DNA of 64,000 nucleotides from Chaetomium olivaceum. Lineage: Eukaryota; Ascomycota; Sordariomycetes; Sordariales; Chaetomiaceae. Shown here one piece after another: positions 35,269-46,747 of this stretch. Under the pieces are notes generated by a model, which ran no database searches, had not been told where the DNA came from, and was given only the letters and a program-made list of their open reading frames with translations. Positions within the stretch are counted from its first letter, which is position 1; each line of letters starts with the position of its first letter. Position numbers and translations under genes: made by a program. The stretch lies in assembly GCA_039881045.1 (NCBI GenBank), contig JAYWVB010000042.1, positions 1-64,000 on the forward strand, read 5' to 3'.

Positions 35269-36379
35269 TTATGGTGCGCAGTATCCGCCGTCAACGTTGA
35301 TATCCGTCCCCGTGGTATACGACGACGCATCCGACGCGAGATAGAGGTATGCACCCTTGAGCTCGCTCACCTCACCCTCACGGCTATCGCAGCATGTCAG
35401 CAACGAAAACAAGGTAAAAAGGGGGCGGGTAAGGAAAGTAACAGGAGCAAAAGGTCATGAAGCAAGGTCATGAGGGTGGGCGGGATGTGAAGGGGTAAAA
35501 CAGCACTCACCCCATCGGAATTTTATCCTTCCACGCCCTCTTCGTATCCTCATCACAAAACTCCGAGATGCTCGTGATAATATACCCCGGGCTCACCGAG
35601 TTGGCGCGCGCAAAACCAGTCCACTCCACCGCCAGGCTCCTGCACAGTGAATAACAGCAGCCTTGCTCGCATTATACGAGGCCTGCAGCTGGGGCACATT
35701 GACAATATGCCCGCTCATACTCGCCGTGGCAATAAAGCTACCCGTCGTAAACGGCGGGCTCAGAGGCTTGCCCTCGACCAGATCCGTCCCCTCGCGCTTC
35801 TGCCGGCGGAAGTGCAGCCCCGCGGCGCGCGCGCTGAAGTAGGTGCCGTCGAGGTTGGTCTTGACGACGTCGGTGTACATGTCGATGGGCCCGTCCAGCA
35901 TGGGACCCTTGGTCCAGGCGACGCCCGAGTTGGCCACGAAGACGTCCAGCCGCCCGTTGAAAGCCCGCACGATGGTGTTGATGGCCTCTTCGACCGCGTC
36001 GTAGGAGGTCACGTTGACTTGGTAGGCTTGGCCTGTTTGGAAAGGGGGGTTTGTGTCAGTCTTTGTGTGTGGTGAGTCTCAAGGGGGGATTGGACAGGAT
36101 AGAGAAAGTGTGGAGGTTGGGAGACTTACACTTGACGCCGTACTCCTTTTCGATTTCCGCGGCAGAGTTCTCAGCCTCTTCTTTCCTCCTGTTGTACCAG
36201 ATTGCCACGTTGGCGCCGGCTTCGGCGAGAGCTTGGGCGATTCCCAGCCCAATGTTACCTGCACTGGCGCCGGATACAATGGCGGTCTTGCCCTTGAGGG
36301 AGAAAAGAGGGAGGACGCGGTCCGACTTGGGAGCCACCGTGGAGTCGTGGACGAACTTTCCGTCTTTCATGTCCGCCAT
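35269..36379 (-). CDS. Short-chain dehydrogenase/reductase, polyol type
   Basis: NAD(P)-dependent classical SDR of about 295 residues. Exons 36379-36130, 36032-35511 and 35383-35269. Motifs: cofactor site VSGASAGNIGLGIAQALAEA, then NSGVAW (NAG-type), catalytic Ser in ATASMSGH and YxxxK in SYNASKAAV; the end is DINVDGGYCAP. The overall pattern resembles fungal sorbose/L-xylulose reductases and NADP-mannitol dehydrogenase (Sou1-like), which reduce ketoses. One frame break near 35645-35649: VIHCAGAWR must become VIHLCRSLAVEWTGF (one C missing). It lies between calcineurin A and TMLH in the same direction; I see no pathway link. The substrate cannot be fixed from sequence. Confidence 0.85.
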
Positions 36380-37305
36380 GTTTACGGTTGTGTATTTGGT
36401 AATGGCTTTGTGAGGACGTGCTGGTGAGAACGCAGAGAAGTGGCCGAATATGTCTCAAACGTTCGGCTAACAGCGAGAGAGAGAGGGGAAGTGGTATGCA
36501 GGAGATGAGGTATTATTGTAGGTAACTGTTCCGTGACAATAGCTCGTCGGAACAGACACTCGAGGTAACGTCGGATAGAGCGATTAACTAAAGTGACACA
36601 AGGGAAGAGCAACCGACACCAAAAGGGGGATGTCCCATGTGTTTATATACAACCCCTCCCTCACACGAGTACCACCGAGCTCAGCCGCCATGCCGGAGCT
36701 ATGATCGGCACTATTTTCCCGGATTTAGTAAAGCATATAGGATGTGAGGACCCAGCAGCAGATAAAACGCCAGGTACAGACGCGAGGGCGGCTCGAGAGA
36801 CCAGCTTGCCATGCCCGACGCAACCTCTGGTCGGAGGGGCAAGTGCGCGGTTACTCAAGGCGGATGGAGACGAACCCTTGCCCCCCGAGCAGCGTGATGA
36901 CATCAGTGGGGCCGAGGTGGGGTCCGGTTCACAGGTGATTCGGAGCTAGGAAGGCGAGGAGAGCGGCGAGAGTTAGGGGAGGGGGATGGGGATGGGTTCG
37001 GTATCATCTAGCGAAGAAATGGTATGAAGATCTGTAGACGGTTCTCCGTCGCAAGTCTTAGGTATTTGAGATATCCTTTTGTTGACCTAGGTGGCCATCC
37101 ATCCATGAATACAAAACTCACTTCAGCCGGAAAGACGGGAATGTCGACGGTTGGCGGTTGGCGGGGTAGGTAGTGTGGGGGGTGGGGACTCGTTTCGGAG
37201 GAACTCATTTAGAAGTCGGAACGCACAGAGATAGGAAACTCCGCATAGAGTGCACTCGTGCATCCAAGGAGTGCTGAACGGCGTCGTTCAGCTCTACTTT
37301 GTACT
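36380..37305. other. Reductase promoter and TMLH 3' flank
   Basis: About 930 bases. Open frames of 118 residues and less are present but lack motifs. It holds the promoter of the reductase. Confidence 0.4.
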
Positions 37306-39167
37306 CTACCCCATAGCCCTAGCAATGTTCTCCTCTTCGGTGAGGTTGGTGTTCGCCCATTGAGACATGAAGTCGTCCCTGTTGACTGGTCGGGGTGGTT
37401 AGTTGTCAGTAAGGTAGTAAAACAAGTAGGAGTCCTAGCTAGGCCAGGTGTGCTGTACTCACTGTATCCTCCGCAGATCCTCCTCACACCTTCGAACGCA
37501 CTCCGGCCATGGAGCACGCGCCAGTTGTCAAAAACTATGATTGTCTCTGTTAGTATGAAGGTCACGACCACAACCCCTTTCCCCCAGGGGTACTCACTGA
37601 GTACGCGACCGGGCGTCAGCTGGAACCAGTACTGCAACTCGGGCTTATTGATGATCTCGTGCCACTTCCCGGCAGCTTCGTACCACTCGTCCGGGGCGGC
37701 ACTACCGAAAGGGACCACTCCCCTATCATCGTTATTCCATCGGACCCTGAGGAGGTCCCCATTGGGATGCTCCTCAAAGACGGGGTACTTCACGTCCGTG
37801 GTGATCTTGATTCCCTTGTTGCCACTGGAGTGCCACGGGAGCCCGACCGAGGCGAGGAGGCGGAACGCCGCCGGGCTTTCGCGGTACAAGATGCGCGCCG
37901 CATTGTACCCGTCCAAAAGCACCGACTCGCCCCCCGTGACACGACCGTTAGGCTCTGCGGGCTCATGAGAGAGCATGTGGAAGGCCTGCAGGCCGGCCGG
38001 GTCCGTGAAGTAGGTGTTGTCCGTGTGCACCGCCAGCGCCTGGTTGGTGTAGGCCGTGTCGGCCATGGCGAGGTCGGGCTTGAAGTCGTAGAAGCCGCCG
38101 TAGTGCGTCAGCCGAATGAAGGCGATGCGTTCGAGCAGCTTCTGCGTGGGCTCTGGAGTGTCGAACGGGGTGCCCTCGACGAAACACAAGCCTTGTTTTC
38201 TCTGCGCGACTGCGTTAGATTATGGGGATCGAGAACATCTAGCCGAGAGTCAATTACAAGTTTCATGGTCAACTGAGCAAGTCCAGATGACTTATTGTCC
38301 ATAACAGACTGGTAGTCGACCGTCGGGGGGCTCTTCTGCACTTCATTACCCCAAAGGTCCGGGCTCAGCGTGTCAGTACGCTCGTTGTGATACGTATAAT
38401 CCCGGATGAACTTCCAAGGATATGTGCTTTTGTGGCCATCAGACCCTAAAGCCCGTCAGTATAACGCCCTAGGTCATCTTTCATGGGGCACCGACATTCC
38501 ACATGGACATTGGTGGGATCCGCCGTGGCATGCTTGGGGTATAAGTCTTTCGGTAGCTGTAGCCTGGTAAGCACATGCGGGCCCAGATGGGCACGGTGGT
38601 GACACCCCGCATACGTACCTTGAAAGTGTCAAAGTTTCGCTGCATAGTTTGTTGGTTCACGCATTGGCGGCAACGGCAGTTGTCTCTATAATCCCCCGCC
38701 CCTGTGTCAAAAACACGGCTGATCTTCTTGAGACCCTGCCAGGTTTTGAACTCACCGAAGCCAAAGAGAGGGACTGTGAAGAGGTTAGCCAGTTTCCGAC
38801 CGGACGGCATGTTGATCCGACATGACTATAATTACTCACAAGACCTTGCGGCGCTGTCTCTCGTTTTCAAGTTCCCACGTGCTAGGCAAGTCCACTAGAA
38901 GCCCTTGGCCAATAGCCTCCACGGTCCTCGGCCAGTCGATAGATCGTTGTCTGGTTTCAGCGGTGGAATATCGCTTTGGATGCAGCGCTATGGCTAGAGC
39001 CGCGTGTTGACTGAGATGTTGCCTTTGAGTACCTATGCATTAGCTTCCGTCTCAACTTTACTGTGTTGCCCGTAACTACAACATGTATATAGACTTGTGA
39101 GCGAGACCAACCTTGCCAGAGCCCTATGCCAGGCGAGAGTTGGTCGCAAGGCCCCAAGGAGCTTCAT
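37306..39167 (-). CDS. Trimethyllysine dioxygenase, carnitine synthesis
   Basis: First enzyme of carnitine biosynthesis: 2-oxoglutarate/Fe(II)-dependent 3-hydroxylation of N6-trimethyllysine, probably mitochondrial. My chain has nine exons (39167-39095, 39032-38840, 38773-38756, 38685-38619, 38556-38496, 38445-38258, 38201-37598, 37534-37463, 37385-37306), all phases consistent, 451 residues. The N-terminus MKLLGALRPTLAWHRALARL to LHPKRYST looks like a presequence. The zinc-binding N-domain is FPSLWLRDNCRCRQC, whose FPSLWL part comes from an 18-base micro-exon. WSDGHKSTYPWKF follows, then the dioxygenase core: LLERIAFIRLTHYGGF, Fe ligands HTD in ALAVHTDNTYF, and distal His in WRVLHGRSAF. The exon 1 donor is the least certain junction. 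Family is firm. Confidence 0.92.
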
Positions 39168-39750
39168 CTTTGTGTAGTGTTCTTGATGTCAAGGCCAGTA
39201 CGGAATGGTGAGAATGAGTATTATTGCAGACGAAAAGACAGCATCTAATAGTTGTAAGCTGCGGGTGATGAAAGCACCCGACAGTACAGAATACGACAAA
39301 TTACATGCAGGAACTGGGAGCAAGCCCGAAGATATGCGCTGCAACTGCACGCCAAGCCCGGGGTATGCGCGTGGTTCTCAATCACCTCGGCAGATCGGAG
39401 CCAAGTGAGGTGCTTGTGTTAAAACAACTGTGGATGGGTACCTGTGGACCGAAGTGGTTGAAAGAGAAACAGGAGACAGATGATTGATAAAGTGTGTTTT
39501 TGATGGGGTTAGGGTTATTGCTTCTCACTTCCCGCACCACACGGCCCAGAGCACAACCGACTCGGTAACGCGTTGTCATTCATCTTTATGAAATGCCGTT
39601 ACACAGCTGAAGGACCCTCTGGGATATTCAAAGCAAACTTATATAACTCCCCCTAAAACCATAATCCTTCTAACCCAGATCCAACCATCTACTAACCCTC
39701 CCGTCCACAACCCCCCTTTTAAACTTACACCCAACTAAGCGCCCAAGCCG
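39168..39750. other. TMLH promoter and phosphatase 3' flank
   Basis: About 580 bases with a GGGGTTAGGGTT telobox-like match at 39505-39516. No coding feature is supported. Confidence 0.4.
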
Positions 39751-41813
39751 CTACCCACCAAACCCGAATCTACCCCAAAACGAACCGCCAGAGTTGCCAT
39801 ACTGACGCTTAGCTGGGGACAGAATAACCGTGTTCCACGCTTCCTCCCCATCGATGTACAGCCGGTACTTGAGGCTGCTCTGGTCGCCGCCCTCCAGGTT
39901 CTCAATGGTAATGGCTCCAAACTTGGAGTTGCCCTTATGGATGTACCTACAAAAAAGCACCATTAGCATAACACACCTTGCAAAGTCAACTTCCGAGGGA
40001 AATACTCACTTGACCATGACATCCTCCTCATCCTTCTGCCGATACGTCCCAAACGGCGAATAAAACTGGCTCAGCGGGCTCACCGAGAACTCCCACACGG
40101 CAGCATCGTCCTGCCACCGATAGCTGTCCTCGGGTGGCGGGAACTTGGTCGCAGCAAACTCATGCCGATCCCCGGACAGCACGACAACACCAACACCACT
40201 GGCCGCGACGTCCCACATGGCCTCCAACACCTGGGCGCGCTCCTCGAGGAAGCCGCCCCACGTGTCCTGGCGGTTGACGGGCCAGTTCTTGGTGAAGGGC
40301 ACCGACGAGGCCACGATCTTCCATTTCACCCCGCGGGGCTCCGGCCGCCGCAGCCACGAGAGGAAGTCGGCCAGCTGGTCGCCGCCGAGCATGGTCTTGC
40401 CGGCGCCGGTGCCGGGGAGGTTGTTGGGGGACCGGAACGTGCGCGTGTCCAGGAGGAAAAAGCTGGCGGGACCCTGTGTGAACTCGAAGTAGGTCGTGTT
40501 AGCGCGCGGCTTGAGCGAGCCGGCCTTCTTGGCTGGGGGCGGGTTGGCCGCGGCTTGGTAGTGGTGGAAAGGGTCGATGGCGGACTGATAGACGCCTGTT
40601 GAGTTGGCGGACCAGTCGTTGGCAATCTCGTGGTCGTCGATCACGTGGATCCAACTGAGGTTCTGGCCGACCGAAGGCCAGTCCGGGGAAGCGTAGATCT
40701 GGCGGTACTTCTCGCGGTAGTAGGCGGCCGACTTGTCCCAGTAGCGCGGGACGTCGGCGTAGATGAAATCGCCGAGGAAGAGCATGAATTGGGCGTTGAG
40801 AGTCGGAAGAACCCTGGCGAGATGCTTGAAACCCGGAATGGCGAGAGGGTGGTCAAGGGGGTTGTACGGGAGACGGGGCACAATGCAGGAGGTCGACAAG
40901 AAGGTGAAAGGCCCGGCGTTGGTCTCCTCGGCACGACCGACAGGTTGAGGAGTGGTGAACTCACCGGAGTGGTTGTTCGAGGTACGCCACTCGTAGGTCC
41001 GCTTCTGGGAATGCCGCAGGGGGATGGACAGGACCGCAGTATAGTCCGTTTCGTTGGTCGTCCACTTCACACCACCGGCGTTCTGCCACAACGGGTTGTC
41101 GAACGGAGGATGCGGATCTTTGAGGTGAACTTCCACGTTGACGGGCATCTTGGATTGATCGGGCTCCCGGATCACCAGCTTGGCCTCGGTCTCGGACACA
41201 TATCCCAGTCTGACAAAGGACAGGTCATGAGCGCTGTATGCGCGTTCGCGGAACAGACGGTCGGCGACCAGGCCAACGCAGAAAACGTTAATGAACAAAG
41301 TGCCGAGCGACAGAGCCAAGCTTCGCGGGTTAGGTGCACCGCTCAACAACGTCTTCCAGGGGCTAAGCGGCCGATCCTCGAGCGAAAGGGTTTCCTTGAT
41401 GGTGACATCCTCCGCAACAACTTCCTTGTCGCCGTTGGCGCTTCTGACATTGCTGCTTCCGGGAACGTTGGCATCGTCATCCTCCACAGTTGTCTCAGTT
41501 ACGAGCACGTCTACCTCGTCAACCAAGTCATACTTGGGCTCGTTCTTGTAGCTGGAGACAAATGTAGGGATGTAGACGGCAAAAAGGGTGAAGATGATGG
41601 CAGGAGCAATCTCCTAAATGTCAGTCCAAGATCCTCCGGTTCAAGGTAAGCATGTGTGTGTACTCACAGGCACCAGCGCCTAGGATTTTGGCATTAGCAT
41701 TTGATTCACACGCCATCAGAAATTGACCGACTCACCCATCGTAGAAAAATGTATGACAGCGCCCGCAGTCCGATTGAGGCCGCGGTTGCGACCTTGGTCT
41801 GCGTTATCGCCAT
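39751..41813 (-). CDS. PhoD-like phosphatase, membrane-anchored
   Basis: Metallophosphoesterase of the PhoD alkaline phosphatase family, 629 residues. Exons 41813-41736, a 12-base micro-exon 41679-41668 (Ala-Leu-Val-Pro), 41613-40010 and 39946-39751. Two N-terminal hydrophobic stretches (SYIFLRWALVPEIAPAIIFT and LALSLGTLFINVFCVGLV) suggest membrane anchoring. The catalytic part shows FLGDFIYADVPRYWDKSAAY, HVIDDHEIANDW, FFLLDTRTF and LSGDRHEFAATKF. Conserved metal-binding Asp, Asn and His residues lie in these blocks. It ends SGGSFWGRFGFGG, Gly/Phe-rich. The micro-exon keeps frame and is flanked by CCTAG and GTGAGT. Divergent to the p24 gene. The substrate is unknown; fungal relatives are usually called alkaline phosphatase family proteins. 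Confidence 0.88.
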
Positions 41814-42463
41814 GCTGGCAATCTCGACGTTGACACAACAAAACACAACAAACAGGATTCGAGATCAATATCAAATTTGAAAATCGTTCGTTATCACCTC
41901 GAAATCAAGGGACCATGGTGTTGTTTAGAAAAGGGTTTAGATGGAGCGATGAAAAGCGGAAAAAGCAATTAATGTGCAGTCAATGTATCAAAGGAAAGAA
42001 AGGTGCTTTGACTAACGGCAGCCTGCAACTCGAGACCGCTTTTCTGATTCTAGAGAGAGCAAACAAGCTTCACTGGTCCTTGACGCAACCCGGCAGTTGC
42101 TCAAAGTCACTGATGTCACTGGCCGGAAACAGCTGCCACTGCTCGAGGTCGACGAATCGGCGGCCAAACAAAGGGGGAAAGAAAGCTCCGCTTAGGCGGG
42201 CTTGCACTTGGCTTGGTCCAGGCTCAGGGGGCCAGGGTCTGGGGCTGAATTTCCAAAGTGGAGCCCCAACCGAATTGGACAAACCGGGACTTGATTGTTC
42301 CGTTCATATTTGCAGTGGGGACGGGACCGGGCCAAGAGCCAAGCCTGGCCTTTCAGCATTGGATCCGTGTCTTTTGATGGTCGACGCCGCGACTCGTGAG
42401 CTGTCCTGAAGAGTGCTTCGAAACCCACCGACCCGCCGACGCAATTCCATAAAACTGCTCGCG
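41814..42463. promoter_or_regulatory. Divergent promoter phosphatase / p24
   Basis: 650 bases between start codons. Open frames here carry no family signal. Both promoters lie within. Confidence 0.45.
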
Positions 42464-43243
42464 ATGCAGCTGCCGCTACTCTCGTACGGCCTCTGGGCCC
42501 TGCTGGCCGTCCAGGCGACGGCGACAGCCCTAACCTACAAGCTCAACGCGAACGAGGAGGCCTGCTTCTACACGATGTCACAGAAACAGAACGAGAAGAT
42601 CGCATTTTACTTTGCCGTAGGTTCATCAAATCGGTGGCCGATCTGGGTTTTACCGTACCGCCATGCCGCAGCCGAATGCTGAACTTCTCTTGCAGGTGCA
42701 ATCCGGTGGCTCGTTCGATATCAACTACCGCGTGACCGGACCGAACGATAAATACATTTTGGATGGCGAGAAGGAGCGGCAAGGCGACTTTGTGTTCACC
42801 GCCAAGGAGGTCGGCGAGTACAAGTTCTGCTTCAACAATGAGATGAGCACCTACACCGAGAAGTTTGTCGACTTCGAGATTGCGGTACGCATAATCCCCC
42901 TGAGTCTCCCAGCATAATCGTATTCCCTAGGTACTAACGGGCAACTGTTTAGGTTGAGAACGAGGCTCGCGTCAGCCTTCCTTCGAAGCAGGGCGCCTCC
43001 CCTGAACAGACGTCGTCTCTCGAGGAGTCCCTGTTCAAGATCTCGGGCCAGATGTCGACCATCACCCGCAACCAGAAATACTTCCGCACGCGCGAGAACC
43101 GCAACTTCAGCACGGTCCGCAGCACAGAGACGAGGATTATCAACTTCAGCTTGATTCAGATCGCGCTGGTTGTCTGCATGGGCGCCCTCCAGGTCTTCAT
43201 CGTCCGGTTCTTCTTCCAGGGCGCGCGAAAGGGCTATGTATGA
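42464..43243 (+). CDS. p24 family cargo receptor (emp24/ERP type)
   Basis: Type I membrane protein of COPII/COPI vesicles. Exons 42464-42616, 42696-42884 and 42953-43243 give 210 residues. A signal peptide (LLSYGLWALLAVQATATALT) precedes the GOLD domain (YKLNANEEACFYTMSQKQNE, DFVFTAKEVGEYKFCFNNEM) with its two cysteines. A coiled segment follows (EESLFKISGQMSTITRNQKY), then FRTRENRNFSTVRSTETRI before one membrane helix (LIQIALVVCMGALQVFIV), and a short cytosolic tail RFFFQGARKGYV with the paired Phe residues used for COPII export. The segment before the helix fits the Erp2/3/4 side of the family better than Erv25. Intact frame. Confidence 0.92.
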
Positions 43244-43788
43244 AGCGGTGGCCTCTCGCATGCTATATTATGGAACTTTTTGGTTTGGTGGGCGTAATTT
43301 TGCGAACTGGGCATGCCTTGTATGAAGAATTTATGTATCATCACGGATGGCTCATGGTTTAACGAGGGACGGCTCAGGTAGTGTCTTGTTGTGTTGGTTG
43401 TTTCGGCGTGATTATTGGTTTGCGCGTGTAGATGGCACTGGTCACTAGATCAAAAAAGATGTCTTTGGCCGGCTTCAAGAGCAATTTGCAGTCTGCTTGA
43501 AACTGGGAGCTCCGAATAGTTCGTTCTGTTCTCTCGAGCCCCTGCTAAGCTCAGGGGGTGAACTTTCTCTGTACATACATGTACACAGTATTATGCAGGG
43601 CGGGCCGTTGCAGCTGCCAAAATATGCGCGCCTCGCGATAAGCCACAGCGCCGATAAGCGACCTTTGCCGGTCCACTCTGCCTAGCCACTGCCGCGATGC
43701 CTGCAACTTTTCTAGAACAAGGTCACGTCCCCACTGCGAACCGTCATCTCCAAATCCAACAGCTCGTTACAGACGACAGCCAGCAGCC
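43244..43788. other. Spacer p24 / PRP45
   Basis: 545 bases between tandem genes, holding the p24 3' flank and PRP45 promoter. No feature is recognised. Confidence 0.4.
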
Positions 43789-45750
43789 ATGACCTCGATA
43801 GCGACAGGCCTTGCGCGGGCTCTCCCGAAGCCCCAGCATAGTTTGGATCATGAAGAACAACGGACACAGCAGCGCGGGCCCCGGATTGTCGCCGCCGACC
43901 AGATTGACGAAACACAAATCGTCTTGAAGGTTAGCGAAAGTCAACATTCCCCATTCCACAAAACAGTGAATTGACCGTCACCCTTTCCACAGAGAGCCGG
44001 CCCACCCCCCTACCCCAACCGATCAGGCTGGCGCCCGCGCGCGCCCGAGGACTTTGGCGATGGCGGCGCGTTCCCCGAGATCCCCGTCGCGCAATACCCA
44101 TGGGGCAAGAACGACGGCTCGTCCAAGTCGAACGCGTTAGTCGTGCAGGTCGACGAGGAGGGCAAGGTTGACTACGGCGCCATCGCGCGCCAGGGCCACA
44201 GCAACGACCGGGTCATCCACGCGTCGTTCAAGGACCTGATCCCCCTGCGGCAGCGCGCCGAGGCCGGCGATCTGGACCTGTCGCGCCCCAGCGAGCAGGA
44301 GGTGACCGAGACGGCCGAGCGCACCAAGAATGCTTTGGCTGCGCTGGTCAGCGGCGCGCTGGCGGCGCAGAAACCGAAAAATGTGAATACGGGTGGGCGG
44401 AGGGACCCGACGTTTGTGCGGTACACGCCGTCGGCGCAGATGGGGGACAACTCCAAGAAGCAGGATCGGATCATGAAGATTGTGGAGAGGCAAAAGGGTA
44501 TGTTATTATGCTTGGGTTCACTGGAGTTGTGGTGCTCGGCTAACCTGTGGCAGATCCAATGGAGCCCCCCAAGTTCAAACACAAGAAGATCCCCAGAGGG
44601 CCACCCACTCCGCCCCCACCGGTATGTCTCCCTGTACGCTCTGCATTTACTGAAGATTGGAGTACTAATTTGGATGCAGGTGATGCATTCTCCGCCGAGG
44701 AAACTCACGGCGGAAGATCAAGAGGCATGGCGCATTCGTAAGTGATGCTAACAGCATACACTCGACGGAAAGCATATATGCTAATAGCTCTTAGCACCCC
44801 CGGTGTCCATGTGGAAGAATTCCAAGGGTTTCACAATCCCCCTCGATAAGAGAGTCGCCGCCGACGGCCGCGGGTTACAAGACGTCCAGATCAACGACAA
44901 GTTCGCCCAGTTCTCAGAAGCACTGTTCATGGCCGACAGGCACGCCCGAGAAGAGGTCCGGCAGCGAGCGATGATGCAGCAAAGGCTAGCAGAGAAGGAG
45001 CGGCAACAAAAGGAGGACCACCTCCGCCAGCTTGCCCAGCAAGCACGAGCCGAGAAGGCAGGCGGTGGCAGCAGGCGACGATCTCGTTCCCGTTCCGGTT
45101 CCTACAGCGGCTCTGAATCGCGTTCGGACTCGGAGGACTCAGAGAACGAGCGTCGGGCGGCGCGCAGGGACAAACTGCGCGACGAGGAGCGCAAACTACG
45201 GCAGTCGCGCATGGGCGCTGAGCGGCGCGCCCAGGTGATGGCACGGGAGATGGATCGCGACATCTCCGAGAAGATTGCCCTCGGCCTCGCCAAGCCCACC
45301 CAGTCCAAGGAAGGCATGTACGACTCGCGCCTGTTCAACCAGTCGAGCGGCTTTGACAGCGGCTTCAACGAGGACAACCCTTATGACAAGCCGCTGTTTG
45401 CCGCGCAGGACGCCATCAGCAGCATCTACAGGCCGCGGGCCAACGCCGAGGACGACGATGAGGAGGGAGCGGGCGACCAGGAGATGGCGCGCATCCAAAA
45501 GGGGAGCAGGTTTGGTGAGGCACTGGGGAGGGGAACGTTCAAGGGGACCGAGGAGGCCGAGGTCAGAGAGGGCCCCGTGCAGTTTGAGAAGGACACGGCG
45601 GATCCATTTAATGTGGATAAGTTCTTGTCTGAGGTACAACAGGAGGCCGCCGCGGCATCGTCCTCGTCGAAGCGTGGGTATGGACTGCGGGAGGAGGAAG
45701 ATGTCAGACAATCGAAGAGGAGCAGGGTCGATGATGATGACGAGCAGTGA
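43789..45750 (+). CDS. PRP45: SNW/SKIP splicing factor Prp45
   Basis: SNW-domain protein of the activated spliceosome (NineTeen-complex related) and transcription co-regulator. Exons 43789-43929, 43993-44497, 44554-44621, 44680-44737 and 44795-45750 give 575 residues. SNW block: EIPVAQYPWGKNDGSSKSN, IVERQKDPMEPPKFKHKKIP, SPPRKLTAEDQEAWRIPPPV, SMWKNSKGFTIPLDKRVAAD. A long charged coiled-coil with an RS patch (RRRSRSRSGSYSGSESRSD) follows, then the conserved MYDSRLFNQSSGFDSGFNED with YDKPLF, and a nuclear-type Lys/Arg and acidic end (KRSRVDDDDEQ). All phases agree and no frame break is needed. Tandem with p24 upstream and the GH16 gene downstream. Confidence 0.95.
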
Positions 45751-46747
45751 GAGTGAGTCAGATAGTCAGTGGGAGTTGGGAATGGTTGGGATGGAGGATA
45801 TGTATATCAAATGGAAGAGGGCTGATAATTGTTTGATACCAGCGGGAAATAATGCCAGACGGCCACCTGGTCGACATGCCTTCATTGCATTACCCCAGAA
45901 CGCCAGTGCCATGACGCTGAGGTTACCACCTCCGGATACGCTTCAATCCGCCGTATCGCTTTCTCGACGGGAGGGGCGCATTCCCGGTGGGTGGGCCAAG
46001 CAAGGGCCGCGTCACCCGTTTGGTCCCCGTATTGTCCCTTTTCGACAGCATTTGGCCCCCATTCTCATTGCCGAGACAGCCGTTGGGCGAGAGAATTCAT
46101 ATCAAGCGGGCCAGGCACCTCACGGAAGCAATTGGTGAATCCCCACCCCCCACATCGTGGGATATGCAGGGACCGTGTGCAAATCCTCGGCACCAGAACG
46201 TCAACACAGCAGAGTCATATCTCGGTGTGGGTATACTACCCATGCCATGCCATGCATCCTCGGACTGGTCTCTGGGTGCCATCAGCCTGATAGGGCCGAC
46301 AGTGGCTCAGCCCCCTTCAACCCCCCACCAGATGAGGCTGTTGGTCTCGGTCGGCGGCTGCCGTGCGGGTTCTGCCCTATGGCATCTCGGTCGGAGACAA
46401 TGCGAGGTGGGATGGAAATATGAATTTGGGGGCGGGCCCAGAATACGAGGGAGCACACGATGTCTGTATTTCATGCGTGCATTGGATGGATGACTGGGCT
46501 CGCTCCCTCCCGTCCCGGCTTCGTGGGTTGCTTGTTGCCCAGTGGACGGGCGAGGGGGGGGACAGGGCTGCAGCAATGTATGTACAGTATATGTGATGTG
46601 ACCACCCCGCGGTGATGCGTTCCGGTTGTGGTCGGTGTTGGTTTGCCGCTCGCCCGTGCTGATATAAGACATCGTGCATCGTCTTGAGGTTCTGCTGCCT
46701 TGCCTAGCCTGACGCATTCCTCATTCTTACACGCACGCACACACAAT
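45751..46747. other. Spacer PRP45 / GH16 gene
   Basis: About 1 kb. Several overlapping short open frames on both strands are not supported by motifs or splice signals. It holds the promoter of the glycosidase gene. Confidence 0.4.

Noticed and set aside
42885..42952. Alternative exon extension in the p24 gene
   Set aside because: Reading through the intron gives an early stop after two non-family residues, while splicing restores the conserved chain.
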